From NCBI GenBank assembly GCA_036741235.1, contig DAINSQ010000098.1, positions 1 to 18,314 on the forward strand: a DNA stretch of 18,314 nt, written 5' to 3'. This document shows, piece after piece, positions 1-8,403 of the stretch. This DNA is from JABWBR01 sp036741235. GTDB taxonomy: Bacteria; Bacteroidota; Bacteroidia; Chitinophagales; Saprospiraceae. The notes beneath the pieces were generated by a model, which made no database searches, was not told the DNA's origin, and saw only the letters and a list, made by a program, of their open reading frames with translations. The translations under genes and the position numbers were made by a program. Position 1 is the first letter of the stretch. Every line of letters begins with the position of its first letter.

Positions 1-55
1 TGTCACCTTGTCACCTTGTCACCTTGTCACCTTGTCACCTTGTCACCTTGTCACC
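1..55. repeat. 8-bp tandem repeat, about 6.9 copies
   Basis: The octamer TGTCACCT is repeated head to tail six full times plus seven bases, without mismatch, and it begins at the window edge, so the array may extend further left. The + strand has no stop codon in any frame across the array, because none of the eight possible triplets is a stop; an upstream gene could therefore read through it as an eight-residue repeat. The opposite strand has TGA in every frame within 24 bases. The array ends about 60 bases before the PBP1A start. Confidence 0.95.
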
Positions 56-114
56 CCAAAAATAATCCCCCCCAAAAATCCGTTATAGGACGTTATTTAT
101 AATCATACTGACGA

Positions 115-2748
115 ATGACTGAAAAGACGCCTGATAACAATCATAACCCGGGAGCAAGTTTTTGGCAGCAAACAACCGCTCGTATTCGGGAGGCATGGCG
201 ATGGCTATCGCGGCAGCCTGTCGTTGCCGGCGCGCTGGGTTGGTTGCGCCGCAGAGCCTGGTATATCCGGTTTGCCAATTGGGCGGCTACCCAAACAAGG
301 TGGCAGTTAACCTATAAATTGGGCGCCGCCGCTGCCGTCGCGGGCTTTTTGTTTGCCGTATTTTTCTCTTTTATGGTATACAAAGGCGTTTTCGGCGCCC
401 TGCCCACTTATGGCGAGTTGAGCCGGATACGCAACAACCAGGCCTCGGAAGTCTACGCAGACGACGAAGTATTGCTCGGTAAATATTATGTCGAAAACCG
501 GGTAAACGCCTCTTTCGGCGAAATATCGCCCAATGTCATTAATGCCCTTATCGCCACCGAAGACGCCCGGTTTTTTGAACACAGCGGTATCGACCTCCGG
601 GCCTGGGTGCGGGTGCTGGTCAAAACCATTTTGCTTTCCGACGATTCCGCAGGCGGGGGCAGCACCCTGAGCCAGCAACTGGCAAAAAACCTGTATCCGC
701 GACGCGATTACTGGTTGTTTTCGATGCTGGTCAACAAAATAAAGGAGATGTTCGTAGCCCGCCGCCTCGAACGCATTTACACCAAAGAAGAATTGCTCAA
801 CCTCTACCTCAATACGGTTGCTTTTAGCGAAAATATTTTCGGAATAAAAGTTGCCGCCCAACGCTTTTTCGACAAATCACCCAAAGACCTCGAACTCCAC
901 GAAGCCGCCGTTTTGGTAGGTATGCTCAAAGGCCCCTCCCTGTTTAACCCCGTCAAATACCCCGACCGCTCCCTCCAGCGCCGCAATACGGTGCTCAACC
1001 AAATGGAAAAATACGGCTACATTGAGACCGCCGTTTGCGAAGCGGCCAAAACTGAACCCCTGGAAATCAAGTATTTCAAAGAAGGCAACAACCAGGGCCT
1101 GGCTACTTACTTCCGCGAACAACTGCGGCTGGAACTGGAAGAAGTGCTGAAAGACTACGAAAAACCCGACGGCAGCCCTTATAACCTTTATACCGACGGA
1201 CTAAAAATCTATACTACGATAAACGGACGCATGCAGCGCTATGCCGAACAGTCTGTGCGCGATTACATGCCCGACTTGCAGCGCCGTTTTCTCGACAACT
1301 GGTCTAAAAATAAACCCTGGGAAAAAAAAGCCGTCATAGAATGGGCCATGAAACAATCGGAACGCTATAAATCGCTTAAAGCAAAGGGCTACTCCGATGC
1401 CAAAATCGAACAGATCTTCTCCAAGCCCGTCAGGATGAAACTATTCAGCTGGGATGGCGAAATCGAAAAGGAAATCAGTCCCCTCGATTCCATCAAATAT
1501 TACCTGTCAATCCTCCACGCCGGATTGATTGCCGTTGAACCGCAGACCGGGCTCGTGCGAGCCTGGGTGGGCGGCATAGATCACTCATTTTTTAAATACG
1601 ATCACGTCAAATCAGTCCGCCACGTAGGCTCTACAATCAAACCCGTTATCTATACGCAGGCCCTTCGCAGCGGCGTCATGCCTTGCGAGTATTTGCCCAA
1701 CCAGCTCACGGCATACGAAGATTACAACGGCTGGGAACCTCGCAACGCCGACGGCGAATACGGCGGAGTCTACTCTATGGAAGGCGCATTGAGCAAATCG
1801 GTCAACACGGTTAGCGTAGCCCTCTTGATGCGCGCCGGCCTCGACGAAGTGCGCAAGTTGATACGCGACATGGGGGTGGAAAAGCGAGTGCCTGCCCACC
1901 CGTCCATTGCGCTGGGCACCGTAGAGGCCTCGCTCTACGATATGGCGCGCGTGTACAGTACTTTTGCCAACCAGGGCCGAAGGCCGGCATTGCACTACCT
2001 CGACCGGGTAGAAACCGCCGACGGCAAAGTCATCGTCAAATTTAACCGCCCTAATCCCCGCAATTTTCCGGAAATACTTACCACCGACGAATCGCTCATG
2101 GCTATTCGCATGATGAAATCGGTAGTCGACAGCGGCACAGCCCGAAGGCTGGGTTATGAGTTTGGGCTAAGGGGCAAAGTAGCCGCAAAAACAGGCACTA
2201 CGCAAAACCACTCCGACGGCTGGCTGCTGGGCTTTAACGCCAGATTGGTCGTGGGCGTCTGGATAGGCGCCGAAACTCCGCTCGTCCACTTCCGCTCCAT
2301 GAGCGCCGGACAGGCAGCCAATACCGCATTGCCCATCTGGGGGCGTTTTATGCGAAAAATATACAACGACGGGAATCTGGGAAATTGGCAAAACAGCTAT
2401 TTCCCCCCCCTGCCCGATTCATTGGCGGCCCTCATGGCCTGCCCGCCTTTTTTCGAAGAAATGCCCGTTATAGTCGATTTGCAGGAAGGAGAAAGCCTGA
2501 ATGACTGGCAAGAATTTAACCGCTTGTTTGACGAATACGATAGAGAACAACTCAAAGTGATTATGGAAGAAAATGATCGCGAAGATATGGAATCTCTATC
2601 TCAATATGCCGACAGGCTACGCCGTATCCTGGAACGCGACCTGAAACGCGACGAGCGCCGCGAAAAACGAAAAAATTTCTGGGGAAATCTGTTATTCGGC
2701 AATAAAAAGAAAGAGGAGGCGCCGACACAGGATGATGGAAATGAGTGA
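115..2748 (+). CDS. Class A penicillin-binding protein (PBP1A type), bifunctional
   Basis: Membrane-bound peptidoglycan synthase that polymerises lipid II glycan strands and cross-links stem peptides. The 877-residue protein has a basic, Trp-rich cytoplasmic N-terminus of about 65 residues, one membrane span at about 69-88, a GT51 glycosyltransferase domain, and a transpeptidase domain. GT51 motifs are visible: TED with catalytic Glu149 followed by FFEHSG, and GGSTLSQQ at 181-188. The penicillin-binding motifs are all present: S506-TIK509, S562-V-N564 and K692-TGTT696, so both activities should be intact. The C-terminal tail is highly charged (Lys/Arg/Glu/Asp). The length fits the family in Bacteroidota. 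The start ATG has no Shine-Dalgarno sequence, which is normal in this phylum. It is probably a single-gene unit, since the next gene is convergent. No symbol is given because the exact paralogue cannot be decided. Confidence 0.96.
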   Translation: MTEKTPDNNHNPGASFWQQTTARIREAWRWLSRQPVVAGALGWLRRRAWYIRFANWAATQTRWQLTYKLGAAAAVAGFLFAVFFSFMVYKGVFGALPTYGELSRIRNNQASEVYADDEVLLGKYYVENRVNASFGEISPNVINALIATEDARFFEHSGIDLRAWVRVLVKTILLSDDSAGGGSTLSQQLAKNLYPRRDYWLFSMLVNKIKEMFVARRLERIYTKEELLNLYLNTVAFSENIFGIKVAAQRFFDKSPKDLELHEAAVLVGMLKGPSLFNPVKYPDRSLQRRNTVLNQMEKYGYIETAVCEAAKTEPLEIKYFKEGNNQGLATYFREQLRLELEEVLKDYEKPDGSPYNLYTDGLKIYTTINGRMQRYAEQSVRDYMPDLQRRFLDNWSKNKPWEKKAVIEWAMKQSERYKSLKAKGYSDAKIEQIFSKPVRMKLFSWDGEIEKEISPLDSIKYYLSILHAGLIAVEPQTGLVRAWVGGIDHSFFKYDHVKSVRHVGSTIKPVIYTQALRSGVMPCEYLPNQLTAYEDYNGWEPRNADGEYGGVYSMEGALSKSVNTVSVALLMRAGLDEVRKLIRDMGVEKRVPAHPSIALGTVEASLYDMARVYSTFANQGRRPALHYLDRVETADGKVIVKFNRPNPRNFPEILTTDESLMAIRMMKSVVDSGTARRLGYEFGLRGKVAAKTGTTQNHSDGWLLGFNARLVVGVWIGAETPLVHFRSMSAGQAANTALPIWGRFMRKIYNDGNLGNWQNSYFPPLPDSLAALMACPPFFEEMPVIVDLQEGESLNDWQEFNRLFDEYDREQLKVIMEENDREDMESLSQYADRLRRILERDLKRDERREKRKNFWGNLLFGNKKKEEAPTQDDGNE

Positions 2749-2750
2749 GG

Positions 2751-2782
2751 GGACTGCTGGCCACGAAAAAGTCCAACAGTCC
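2751..2782. terminator. Candidate hairpin between convergent genes
   Basis: A 10-bp stem with one mismatch (GGACTGCTGG at 2751-2760 against CCAACAGTCC at 2773-2782) and a 12-base loop lies in the 47-bp gap between the PBP1A stop and the stop of the convergent gene. Neither side is followed by a T run, so it is not a canonical intrinsic terminator. Its position suggests a shared transcript end. Confidence 0.4.
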
Positions 2783-2795
2783 CAAAACCCTTCCT

Positions 2796-3524
2796 CTATG
2801 CTTTAGAGTTCTGAATCTTATTGATCACCAGAGCGGCCTTACGCATAAAATCGTCGTGGTGTTCGGTATATTCATTATAGATCATCATCAGTCGGGCGGC
2901 ATCGTAGGCAGCCGTTTTGGGCATAATCTGCCGGGCGGCGATGGGGTGCAGCCAGTACTCGAGGTTATTCGTGCGCAGGTAGGAGCGATCCAGCTCAAAA
3001 TTGATCACCACCGCCAGTTTATTGAGTGAAAACAGGTAGTCGGTTTCTTTATTCAGTTCTTTCTGCAGATCGATAATATTGTACCTGCTGAAATTCACGC
3101 CCGCGCGTTCACAGAGAAACACATCGCGGCGACCGTCGAAGACAACCAAATCGCGGAAGCGGTATTTCTTCAAATTTTTCAGCAAAAAATTCTTGATCGG
3201 CATCTTGGTAGGCCGCAAATTCTGGAAAGCGAATTTGAGGTCGTTTTCTTCAAGGCGGAACGTCTCATCGTATGGTTTGCGACGGCCGGTTTTCAGGTTG
3301 ACCACTTCTTTCCCCCTTCCGATAGTGTGGCCGAGTTCGTTTACTTTGGAATACACGCTTACAATGTCGATATTGGCATTGTTGCTCCAGCTTTCAATAA
3401 AGATTTTATTGGTGCCTTTTTCGAAAACGAGGAGCGTAATGTCGCTAATCGCGTAAAAATTGGGGTATCCTCCGTAAATGTTGCCGTACTTCAACTCTAA
3501 AAATGCTATACTTTCGGTGTTCAC
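2796..3524 (-). CDS. Hypothetical protein, possible degenerate DEDD-type exonuclease fold
   Basis: A 242-residue soluble protein with no signal peptide or membrane span; I do not recognise it with confidence. The start is GTG at 3522-3524; no ATG lies just upstream in frame. The order of elements resembles a DEDDh 3'-5' exonuclease: an opening strand with FLEL at 8-11 where DxE would sit, a strand followed by DGRRD at 130-134, then a segment with a YDAAR motif (Asp208) near the C-terminus. If that alignment is right, Glu10, Asp134 and Asp208 are kept, the first Asp is replaced by Phe8, and the motif III His by Lys203. It could then be a nucleic-acid-binding pseudo-enzyme. The fold assignment is inference from motif spacing only; an unrelated family is quite possible. 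The gene is convergent with PBP1A and lies downstream of the M29 gene on the same strand, 154 bp away. Confidence 0.75.
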   Translation of the reverse strand: MNTESIAFLELKYGNIYGGYPNFYAISDITLLVFEKGTNKIFIESWSNNANIDIVSVYSKVNELGHTIGRGKEVVNLKTGRRKPYDETFRLEENDLKFAFQNLRPTKMPIKNFLLKNLKKYRFRDLVVFDGRRDVFLCERAGVNFSRYNIIDLQKELNKETDYLFSLNKLAVVINFELDRSYLRTNNLEYWLHPIAARQIMPKTAAYDAARLMMIYNEYTEHHDDFMRKAALVINKIQNSKA

Positions 3525-3604
3525 GGTTGGTGTATGTTGTTTGAATTAAAAATGTGGTGCATACTGGCTACCATATAGTGTTTCGAAGCGCAAGTTATGC
3601 AAAA

Positions 3605-3635
3605 AAACAATACGCCCTGCAATAGGGTTTGCAAA
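3605..3635 (-). promoter_or_regulatory. Possible Bacteroidota-type promoter for the 242-aa gene
   Basis: Read on the minus strand, TTTG (3632-3635), 19 bases, then TATTGTTT (3605-3612). The spacing matches the Bacteroidota housekeeping consensus TTTG-N19-TAnnTTTG, but the -7 box matches at only four of six positions. It would give an untranslated leader of roughly 75-80 bases before the GTG start. A small inverted repeat, CCCTGCAATAGGG, lies between the two boxes. Confidence 0.3.
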
Positions 3636-3678
3636 ATTCGCACCTTTCCCGGAATAACAACGTATTTGGTTGGTTATT

Positions 3679-4779
3679 TTAAATCAAAAACTGGCCGTTT
3701 TCGTAAATTTTTTCGCCATTTGCCCGTATTTCGCCGCCTTTGGTCATATCGGCTATCATATCCCAATGTATGGGCGACTTATTTTTGCCGCCGGTTTGGA
3801 GATACGACTGGCCTACGGCCATATGCACGGTGCCCCCGATTTTTTCGTCAAAAAGTATATTTTTGGTAAACCGGTTGATGCCGTAGTTGGCGCCGATAGC
3901 CGCTTCTCCAAAACGCCGGGCGCCGTCGAGTTGAAAGACCTGATCGAGCAGCGCTTTGCCCTGGCGAGCCTCCCATTTTTCTATCAACCCGTCTTTTACC
4001 CATAGCGTTACACCTTCAACTTCGTGGCCCATATAGATAGCCGGGTGTGTAAAATGAATAACGCCGTTGACCGAATCTTCGACCGGCGAGGTATATACTT
4101 CTCCCGAGGGCATGTTGGTTTGGCCGTCGGAGTTAATCCAGGTACGGCCTTGTGTAGAAAACTGAATATCAATGCCGTCGCCAAGGTAATGCACTTTTTC
4201 GCAGCTATTGAGGTGGTCTACAATGCGTTGCTGCGAGCGGCGCACATTCAGCCAGCTTTGCACAGGGTCGTCGTCAAAAAGCCGGCAGGCGCCATAAACA
4301 AAGTTTTCGTATTCCTCCAACGACAATCCCGCCTCCTGGGCGCTCGCCTGTGTGGGGTACTGACACAAGTTGCGCTTGAGCGAACGCGTAGCTGTGCGCT
4401 CAAAGTATTTTTGTTGCGCCGGCTTGAGCGCCTCCTGGCGCAATTTTGATTTGGCAGGGTCTACATTTTGGTCTTCCCGCAAGTTGAAAGGCGCCCGGAT
4501 GTATAAATAGGCATCAAAAGAAGCCATCGCTTCACCATATAACATGGGCACATACCCCAACTGGTCTTCGTTGCCTTCCGTGAGCAATAATCGCCCCTGT
4601 TCCCTGAATTCAAGTTCAACTTCTACTTTCGCCCCCGCCTGCAACGCTACGCGATACACCTCGCGCACTAAAGGCTCCGCCAATGTGGTCGTACGCACGT
4701 ACAGGCGTTCGCCCGCTTGTACTTCCATACAATAATGCACCAGCAAATGGGCATATTTCGACAAGATGGATGGTGTCAT
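3679..4779 (-). CDS. M29 family metallo-aminopeptidase (AmpS/PepS type)
   Basis: A cytoplasmic 366-residue aminopeptidase that removes N-terminal residues from peptides with a two-metal centre. There is no signal peptide. The family's metal and catalytic residues can be placed: Glu227 in the NMPSGE motif, Glu292 in RFGEAAIG, His319 and Tyr326 in the segment GTVHMAVGQSY, and His338/Asp340 in PIHWDMI. The N-terminal region with repeated strands and the length fit M29 enzymes of about 365-415 residues, slightly at the short end. The ATG at 4777-4779 is the natural start. The gene follows the TPR-CHAT gene on the same strand after 80 bp that hold a hairpin, so it may be a separate unit; no clear promoter was found. 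The likely role is general peptide turnover, with no evident link to the sigma/CHAT cluster. Confidence 0.93.
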   Translation of the reverse strand: MTPSILSKYAHLLVHYCMEVQAGERLYVRTTTLAEPLVREVYRVALQAGAKVEVELEFREQGRLLLTEGNEDQLGYVPMLYGEAMASFDAYLYIRAPFNLREDQNVDPAKSKLRQEALKPAQQKYFERTATRSLKRNLCQYPTQASAQEAGLSLEEYENFVYGACRLFDDDPVQSWLNVRRSQQRIVDHLNSCEKVHYLGDGIDIQFSTQGRTWINSDGQTNMPSGEVYTSPVEDSVNGVIHFTHPAIYMGHEVEGVTLWVKDGLIEKWEARQGKALLDQVFQLDGARRFGEAAIGANYGINRFTKNILFDEKIGGTVHMAVGQSYLQTGGKNKSPIHWDMIADMTKGGEIRANGEKIYENGQFLI

Positions 4780-4820
4780 GACTCAATGTATTAATTGGTA
4801 TTTATCCACAGAACGCCCCT

Positions 4821-4845
4821 GGTTGGTTTAGCCAAACCTACAACC
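4821..4845 (-). terminator. Candidate hairpin after the TPR-CHAT gene
   Basis: On the minus strand, GGTT-(gta)-GGTTT, a four-base loop, then AAACC-AACC form a bulged stem about 15 bases past the CHAT stop codon. No T run follows. It sits between the CHAT gene and the M29 start, so it could end the sigma/CHAT transcript or act in the leader of the M29 gene. Confidence 0.3.
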
Positions 4846-4859
4846 TGGAACGGACACCC

Positions 4860-7580
4860 CTACCCTCTTCCCACTTGCACAAAAGCGCTCCAAAGGCGGG
4901 GGGCTGCAGTTTGTTTATTTTTTATCAACTTGAGCTTGGCGGCGCGAAGGGCATCCGCTTCGCTTTTGCCTTGAATTATTTCACTATAGAAGGCAGTCAT
5001 CAGCGTAGCGGTGGGTTCATCATACACCTTCCACAAGGTGCCGATAACGCTGCCGGCGCCTGCTTCAATAAACGCCCGACTCAACGATAACAAGCCTTCT
5101 CCCGTATATAGCGGGCCGGCGCCGCTCTCACAACTGCTCAAAATCACGGTATTTCCCGTTAATTTCAGCCTGATGATCTCGGCGGCATATAAAATGCCGT
5201 CTTCACCGGCATCAGCCTGGCGGGGTTGCGCAAAGGCAATACCCGATAGTGCCGGGTTGGTTGTGTATACAAAGCTATGGGTGGCCAGATGCAAATAGCG
5301 GTATTTATCCGTACGGGCTTTGAATTCGGCTTCAGCAGCCTCCCCGGCTACCATAGCCATGCTCTGCTGTTGGCCCGTAGCAAATAACCGGGCAATCCCC
5401 GTTACCTCGTCGGCTGAAAATGGCAGCGCTTGAAACTGCCGGCCATCAATGCTAACCGTACTGCGCAAATTCTCGCGAGACTGGTAGACGCTGTCAAATG
5501 CAAATTGCCGACTATCCCAAATATAACCTGAGCCGGAGGCTTCGTCAAAAACAGGGGCCATCCCCAAAAAAGCATGCTGACCAACCGGCGCCGGCGACTG
5601 CCGGTGTTGCGCATAGGCCGTGGCAGCATAATAGTACTGCACCGTATAGTCCTTTATCAGATAGTCGAGTTTGTCGAATGTAATTTTATTCTTGTTATCA
5701 TCGCTTTCTACCGGCGCCGACTTCAGCAGGGTCTCAAACGGTATCTGCCACAGTATATCGTGGGGAATAACAACCAGGTGTTTTTTCTTTTTCAAAGAAG
5801 ATATAACCGGCACTACAAGCTTGAGATAAAGGTTATTGCCGTAAAAAACACAATAGTCGATGTTTACTTTTTTGAGCCCCTCCAACAGTCCGTTCACCGC
5901 TGTAGTCATATCGGGAAGCCCTTGCCCGAAGTTGTATTTGGTATAGGTGCCCGCACCGGTGCCGGGCGACGGGCCTCCCTGTGCCATCAGATTCAGGATT
6001 TTGGCATTTTTGGGCTTTTTAAACCCGGCATAATCGATAGGCAGACGTTCAGCCCTGAAATCGTCATGGGTGAAGGCAAAAACGTAGTAGTTTTCGTCGC
6101 CGACAAAATATGACAGCATAGCGGTCTCCGTATTGAGCGACTGCTGTATCTGAGCGGGGTCGGCCACCTGCAATAACCAGCGCAGGCGATAGTAATCGGG
6201 CGCTACCTGACGTACTGAATCGGCAAAGTTTTGCAAGGCCTGCCGGGCGCGAGCCAATGCCAACAGACTTTCACCGTGCCGGGGAAGCAAGGCTAATTCT
6301 GATTCCCAGGTTTTTATGCCCAGCAATAGTTCTTTTTCGCGGGCGCTGAGCTGCGGATATCGATCGGCCAGCGCATCGAGCGCCAGCGCGTCGGCGCGCA
6401 GGATGAATGCTTTGCCGCGTTCTGACAAGGCAAAGGCTTCAGTGGCGTATTGCTTGTCTTCGCTGCGCTCGTATAGTAACATGGCGCTTTCAATTCCCGT
6501 AGCATAACATTGCCGACTGAGCTGAAGCAACTGCAGACGCGTATCGCTGCCGGTCAGCACGCTAAGCTGCGATTCGATAGCGGCAACAGCGTCGCGGCTG
6601 TCCTGAAGCGCCTGCTGAAAAACTTCCGCGCTGTCGGTGCGAAGCGCCAAAGCCGCCCGCAATTGGAGGGCAGTGGCCAATAACAGCCTGTCGGATACCG
6701 CCGCCCCCGGTATGCCGACGCGTTGGCTATTTACAGCTTCTTCGATACACCGGCGAGCCAGGGCCAAACTATCGAGCGAAGCATACAGACGAGCCTGGTT
6801 GATGCGCGTACGTATCGTTTCCCGGTGATAATTGCCATAGTGGGTTTGCAATACGCGAATGGCGTCGTTGTAAAAACCGATTGCCGCCTCCGGATTCTCC
6901 TTGCCGAACCACTCCCCATAAGCATTGTACAGTTGACCCGCCAACAGAAAATTGTCGTCGCCCAATGCTTTCATCAATGCCATATCCCAGTAGTCGCGGG
7001 CTTTCTCCGGATTGTTATTTTTCCAATACAACCGGCCCATATTGTAATAGGTGATGGGCACATCAGGGTGGTCTTCACCCATTTCTACCAACAATGTTTC
7101 CAGCGACTGGCTGAAGTGGTGTTCCGCCGCTTCAAATTGTCCTTTTTCAAGATAAGCTGACCCCATATAACCGTCTATCAGCGAAAAAATATGGGGGTCG
7201 TCAATAGGAAGGCGCTTGGCTTGCAACAAATAGTCGATGGCACGGTCGTAGTCGCCCATCGCCAGATAAATTGCGCCCGCACGCATGTAATTTTCTTCCT
7301 CCTCGCCGGTGAGCAACTCCTCCCTGATCTCCCGGCTGCGCTCATTGGCTTCAAGCGCGCGGCTGTAGTCGCCCGCTACCAAAAAATCGTAGCTCAACAA
7401 AAAATATGCTCTGGAAACATCGTACAATTTATCGGGATGTTCATCGATAAATTGCCGGAGGATAGCGCCGGCGCCCATCACGTCGCCGCTATCGGTAAGC
7501 GTTTGCGCCTGCTCCAGCCAGGATTGGGCAAAAAGCCCGCTATTGATAAAACAAAGCGCAGCAAAAAGGATCTTCTTCAT
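4860..7580 (-). CDS. Exported TPR-CHAT protease-like protein
   Basis: A 906-residue protein with a Sec signal peptide (lysines at 2-3, hydrophobic core, cleavage expected after FAQ near residue 19), a long alpha-helical TPR region over about 30-430, and a C-terminal CHAT domain from about 600 to the end. CHAT domains are clan CD (caspase/separase-like) cysteine peptidases. The His/Cys pair is visible: His768 in LHLATHSF and Cys817 in ILSSCESGAG, so activity is plausible. The family usually recognises partners through TPRs. The ATG at 7578-7580 was chosen over an in-frame start 63 bases upstream because it begins directly with the signal peptide and lies 5 bases after the preceding stop codon; the longer form would overlap that gene and put charged residues in front of the signal. 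Location should be periplasmic or secreted. Third gene of the sigma/anti-sigma cluster. Confidence 0.92.
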   Translation of the reverse strand: MKKILFAALCFINSGLFAQSWLEQAQTLTDSGDVMGAGAILRQFIDEHPDKLYDVSRAYFLLSYDFLVAGDYSRALEANERSREIREELLTGEEEENYMRAGAIYLAMGDYDRAIDYLLQAKRLPIDDPHIFSLIDGYMGSAYLEKGQFEAAEHHFSQSLETLLVEMGEDHPDVPITYYNMGRLYWKNNNPEKARDYWDMALMKALGDDNFLLAGQLYNAYGEWFGKENPEAAIGFYNDAIRVLQTHYGNYHRETIRTRINQARLYASLDSLALARRCIEEAVNSQRVGIPGAAVSDRLLLATALQLRAALALRTDSAEVFQQALQDSRDAVAAIESQLSVLTGSDTRLQLLQLSRQCYATGIESAMLLYERSEDKQYATEAFALSERGKAFILRADALALDALADRYPQLSAREKELLLGIKTWESELALLPRHGESLLALARARQALQNFADSVRQVAPDYYRLRWLLQVADPAQIQQSLNTETAMLSYFVGDENYYVFAFTHDDFRAERLPIDYAGFKKPKNAKILNLMAQGGPSPGTGAGTYTKYNFGQGLPDMTTAVNGLLEGLKKVNIDYCVFYGNNLYLKLVVPVISSLKKKKHLVVIPHDILWQIPFETLLKSAPVESDDNKNKITFDKLDYLIKDYTVQYYYAATAYAQHRQSPAPVGQHAFLGMAPVFDEASGSGYIWDSRQFAFDSVYQSRENLRSTVSIDGRQFQALPFSADEVTGIARLFATGQQQSMAMVAGEAAEAEFKARTDKYRYLHLATHSFVYTTNPALSGIAFAQPRQADAGEDGILYAAEIIRLKLTGNTVILSSCESGAGPLYTGEGLLSLSRAFIEAGAGSVIGTLWKVYDEPTATLMTAFYSEIIQGKSEADALRAAKLKLIKNKQTAAPRLWSAFVQVGRG

Positions 7581-7585
7581 GTGAT

Positions 7586-8377
7586 TCAGCGAATATAAAA
7601 TTTGCCGACGTGCAGGAGGTCGGAGGCGTCTTCGAGCTTCCAATAATACAACCCCGGCGTCAGCTTGCCTTCAAAACTATAGCTATTTACCGCAGTAAAA
7701 GTACTTCGGTGTATTTCTTTTTCTTTATTGGTTAAAATGATGAGCGTCAGCTCTCCTTCGGGGGCGTTTTCCCAAACAAAACGCAACTTGTGCCCAACTG
7801 CCAACGTATCGGAGTTGACGGGGGCCGTCACTGTGAAACCGCCGCTCCTCAAGGTAGAAACAATCATACCTTCCATGCTTTCCGACGGCGTGTAAAACGA
7901 CGCATCAGCATATTGCGGCGCTTTCTCGCGGGGTTTTTCAGTTGGCATAGGCGTCTGCTCGTCGGGTTCGACTACTTGCCCGGGACGTTGCTCCCCGATG
8001 CTATCAACCGGCGGCTCTACATGCACAACCGGCGGGGCGACCGGTGTGGGTACCGAAAGCCGGTAGGCCAACCAGGACAGAGCCACGAGAACTGCCGCGG
8101 CAGCGGCGCGCACTACCCAGAGTCGACGCACAACAGCCTGCGGCCGCCGTAACTCCCCCAACTGACTATAATCAGCATCCGCTATTATCGCATACAGGTC
8201 AAGCGCCTGCGAATGACAAGACGAACATTGTTCGATGTGCCGCACAATAACCGGCGGCAGTTTATCGACCGCGTTTTGCCTGAGCGCCTCGGCATAGCGG
8301 GCTATGCCTTCGTCTGTGAGATGTCCGTGCTGATCAAAATAGTTCAACGCCATTTGTTTTTTCAAATGTATATGCAT
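7586..8377 (-). CDS. Membrane anti-sigma factor with zinc-binding N-terminus
   Basis: A 263-residue single-pass membrane protein. The cytoplasmic N-terminal part carries a ZAS-type motif, His47-x3-Cys51-x2-Cys54, typical of anti-sigma factors that hold an ECF sigma factor. A membrane span lies at about 86-108, followed by a Pro-rich, acidic linker to about 150 and a C-terminal domain of about 95 residues rich in beta strands with a PGLYYWKLE segment, which looks like an Ig-like sensor domain. Topology should be N-in, C-periplasmic. It sits 26 bases after the sigma-like gene and ends 5 bases before the CHAT start, strongly suggesting co-transcription. An alternative start at Met9 (8353) would remove the His/Lys-rich first eight residues and fits the domain equally well. 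The role is inferred from the motif and the neighbour, not from a sequence search. Confidence 0.85.
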   Translation of the reverse strand: MHIHLKKQMALNYFDQHGHLTDEGIARYAEALRQNAVDKLPPVIVRHIEQCSSCHSQALDLYAIIADADYSQLGELRRPQAVVRRLWVVRAAAAAVLVALSWLAYRLSVPTPVAPPVVHVEPPVDSIGEQRPGQVVEPDEQTPMPTEKPREKAPQYADASFYTPSESMEGMIVSTLRSGGFTVTAPVNSDTLAVGHKLRFVWENAPEGELTLIILTNKEKEIHRSTFTAVNSYSFEGKLTPGLYYWKLEDASDLLHVGKFYIR

Positions 8378-8403
8378 TAACGGCGGTAAACCGGATTTTC
8401 TTT

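Noticed and set aside
307..861. 184-codon open frame on the minus strand within PBP1A
   Set aside because: Opposite the conserved glycosyltransferase motifs; a reading-frame shadow.
3525..3678. Search for a small gene or terminator between the M29 and 242-aa genes
   Set aside because: Only a possible promoter was found; no stable hairpin with a T run and no credible small reading frame.
5574..6113. 179-codon open frame on the + strand within the CHAT gene
   Set aside because: Antisense to conserved CHAT-domain sequence, with no start signals or recognisable domain.
7581..7643. Upstream in-frame start for the TPR-CHAT protein (7643)
   Set aside because: It would overlap the anti-sigma gene by 58 bases and place an Arg-rich segment before a normal signal peptide; the ATG at 7580 fits better.
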